Assembly: GCF_003054175.1 (NCBI RefSeq)
Contig: NZ_QBKN01000012.1
Location: forward strand, 62,001 to 126,000
Length of the DNA: 64,000 bases
Direction: 5' to 3'
From: Allosediminivita pacifica
GTDB lineage: Bacteria; Pseudomonadota; Alphaproteobacteria; Rhodobacterales; Rhodobacteraceae
The notes below the pieces were generated by a model. It saw only the letters and a list, made by a program, of their open reading frames with translations. It was not told where the DNA came from and did not search any database. A program made the position numbers and the translations under genes. Below are positions 62,711 through 64,000 of the stretch, piece after piece (the stretch's first letter is position 1; every line of letters begins with the position of its first letter).

Positions 62711-64000
62711 TCAGCCGCGGAGGTCTTCGGGCAGGAGCGCCTCGGGCATGTTCTGGTAGCAGACCGGCCGCAGGAAGCGGCGGATGGCCAGGGTGCCCAC
62801 GGAGGTTGCGCCGAAGTTGGTCGTGGCGGGGTAGGGGCCGCCGTGGACCATGCTGTCGGCCACCTCGACGCCCGTCGGGAAGCCGTTGACCAGCAGGCGG
62901 CCGGCCTTGCGCTCCAGCACGGGAACCAGCGGTTTCGCGGTGTCCACGTCGCTGTCGTCCATCTGCAGGGTGCAGGTGAGTTGGCCGTGGAGTTCTTTCG
63001 CGATCTGCATCACCTCGTCGGCGGAGGCGGCGCGGATGACGATGCCGGCGGGGCCGAACATTTCCTCGGAGAGCTCGGGGTGGGCAAGCCAGTCCTTGCC
63101 GGAGACCTCGAACATCGCGGGGGCGCCCTGACGGTCGGAGCAGTCCTTGCGCAGGTGCTCCTTGACCGCCGAGACGCTGGCGATGCCCTCGACGCCCTTG
63201 CGGTAGCCCGAGGCGACGCCATCGGTGAGCATGGGCTGCGGGCCGACCTCTTCGAGGGCTGCGCGGGCCGCGTCGACGAAGGCATCGGCGCCGTCACCGG
63301 GGTGCAGCACCACGATGCCGGGGTTGGTGCAGAACTGGCCCACGCCCATGGTGAGCGAGCCCGCCCATGCGGTGCCGATATCGCCGCCGCGGGCGCCTTG
63401 GGCCGCGGGCATGACGAAGACCGGGTTGATCGCGCCGAGTTCCCCGAAGAAGGGGATCGGCTCGGGGCGCGACATGGCCAGATCGAAGAGCGCCTTGCCG
63501 CCGCGGAACGAGCCGGTGAAGCCCACCGCGCGGGTCAGCGGATGGGTGACGAGCGCCTCGCCCGCCTCGGTCGTGTTGGACTGGACGAAGCCGAAGGTGC
63601 CCTTGGGCATGCCGGTCTTTTCGATGGCGGCGCGGATGGCGTCGGCCACGATCTCGCCCGTTGCCGGGTGGCCGGGGTGGCCCTTGTAGACCACGGGGCA
63701 GCCGGCTGCGAGCGCGGAGGCGGTGTCGCCGCCCGCGGTCGAGAAGGCCAGCGGGAAGTTCGAGGCGCCGAAGACGCCCACCGGGCCCATGGGGCGCTCG
63801 ATCATGCGCAGATCGGGGCGAGGCGCGGGCTGACGGTCGGGCAGGGCCTCGTCATGGCGACGGTCGAGATAGGCGCCGTCGCGGATGTGGCTTGCGAACA
63901 GCTTGAGCTGGCCGGTGGTGCGGCCGCGTTCGCCGTTGAGCCGCGCCTCGGGCAGGCCGGTCTCGGAGGTGCCGGCGGCGGTCAGGGCCTCGCCGCGTGC
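62711..64000 (-). CDS. Aldehyde dehydrogenase, ketoglutaric-semialdehyde type (partial)
   Basis: The C-terminal 429 residues of an NADP-dependent aldehyde dehydrogenase; the frame runs off the right edge, so the N terminus is missing. Seen: MGPVGVFGASNFPLAFS, VGFTGSFRGGKALFD, the general-base glutamate in FFGELGAINPVF and the catalytic cysteine in GVGQFCTNPG. This pattern is that of alpha-ketoglutaric semialdehyde (2,5-dioxovalerate) dehydrogenases, which finish the oxidative pathways for L-arabinose, D-glucarate and hydroxyproline. Its operon partners lie outside the window. Confidence 0.9.
   Translation of the reverse strand, partial: ARGEALTAAGTSETGLPEARLNGERGRTTGQLKLFASHIRDGAYLDRRHDEALPDRQPAPRPDLRMIERPMGPVGVFGASNFPLAFSTAGGDTASALAAGCPVVYKGHPGHPATGEIVADAIRAAIEKTGMPKGTFGFVQSNTTEAGEALVTHPLTRAVGFTGSFRGGKALFDLAMSRPEPIPFFGELGAINPVFVMPAAQGARGGDIGTAWAGSLTMGVGQFCTNPGIVVLHPGDGADAFVDAARAALEEVGPQPMLTDGVASGYRKGVEGIASVSAVKEHLRKDCSDRQGAPAMFEVSGKDWLAHPELSEEMFGPAGIVIRAASADEVMQIAKELHGQLTCTLQMDDSDVDTAKPLVPVLERKAGRLLVNGFPTGVEVADSMVHGGPYPATTNFGATSVGTLAIRRFLRPVCYQNMPEALLPEDLRG

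Overview
The window looks like chromosomal DNA from a marine or roseobacter-type alphaproteobacterium (Rhodobacteraceae). Base composition is uniformly GC-rich. TRAP and ABC uptake systems are frequent, and sugar, polyol and aromatic-acid catabolic operons are each paired with a local regulator. There is a glucosylglycerol (compatible solute) operon, and short dispersed repeats like those I associate with this family lie between genes. No rRNA, tRNA, CRISPR array, transposase, integrase or phage gene was recognised.

Layout. 1-3.8 kb: a cytochrome P450 diverges from a winged-helix/alpha-beta-hydrolase fusion, followed by a DUF2726 protein. 3.9-14.6 kb: a complete L-rhamnose system of the rhizobial type. 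rhaR-S-T-P-Q-U(M)-K runs leftward and rhaD-rhaI rightward from a shared control region; it imports rhamnose and converts it to dihydroxyacetone phosphate plus lactaldehyde/lactate. 14.7-16.8 kb: a Tat-exported bicupin and a LysR regulator. 16.8-22.6 kb: a gallate/protocatechuate-type lower pathway (galB, galC, galD) in one leftward operon with a VOC-type extradiol dioxygenase. It faces a DUF1932 dehydrogenase that is translationally coupled to a LysR protein with two N-terminal helix-turn-helix domains. 22.7-24.9 kb: a secreted OmpA-like protein and a secreted caspase-fold protein. 25.3-31.1 kb: two receivers and a very large CheB-CheR-PAS-HWE kinase. 31.3-34.8 kb: gpsA-ggpP-ggpS, a glucosylglycerol operon.

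34.8-43.5 kb: a hydroxycinnamate-type cluster. A leftward operon (crotonase, MarR, amidohydrolase, TRAP P-Q-M) diverges from a feruloyl-CoA-synthase-like ligase and an acyl-CoA dehydrogenase. 43.6-49.4 kb: a phosphorelay island of four stand-alone receivers and two kinases. 49.4-58.6 kb: a leftward polyol operon (SmoC-like regulator, SmoE/F/G/K ABC importer, mannitol 2-dehydrogenase, HAD phosphatase, FGGY kinase). 58.9-59.6 kb: an AT-richer orphan membrane protein. 60.3-62.4 kb: an M20 amidohydrolase/acetamidase gene pair flanked by two direct copies of a roughly 170-190 bp repeat. 62.7 kb to the edge: an aldehyde dehydrogenase truncated by the window end.

The strongest leads are the aromatic ring-cleavage cluster at 16.8-22.6 kb, where a type I dioxygenase sits where a LigAB-type enzyme would be expected; the phosphorelay island; the repeat-flanked amidase pair; and a recurring design in which each of the three solute-binding-protein genes is followed by a strong hairpin. 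All functions are assigned by reading the translated sequences. No database search was run.
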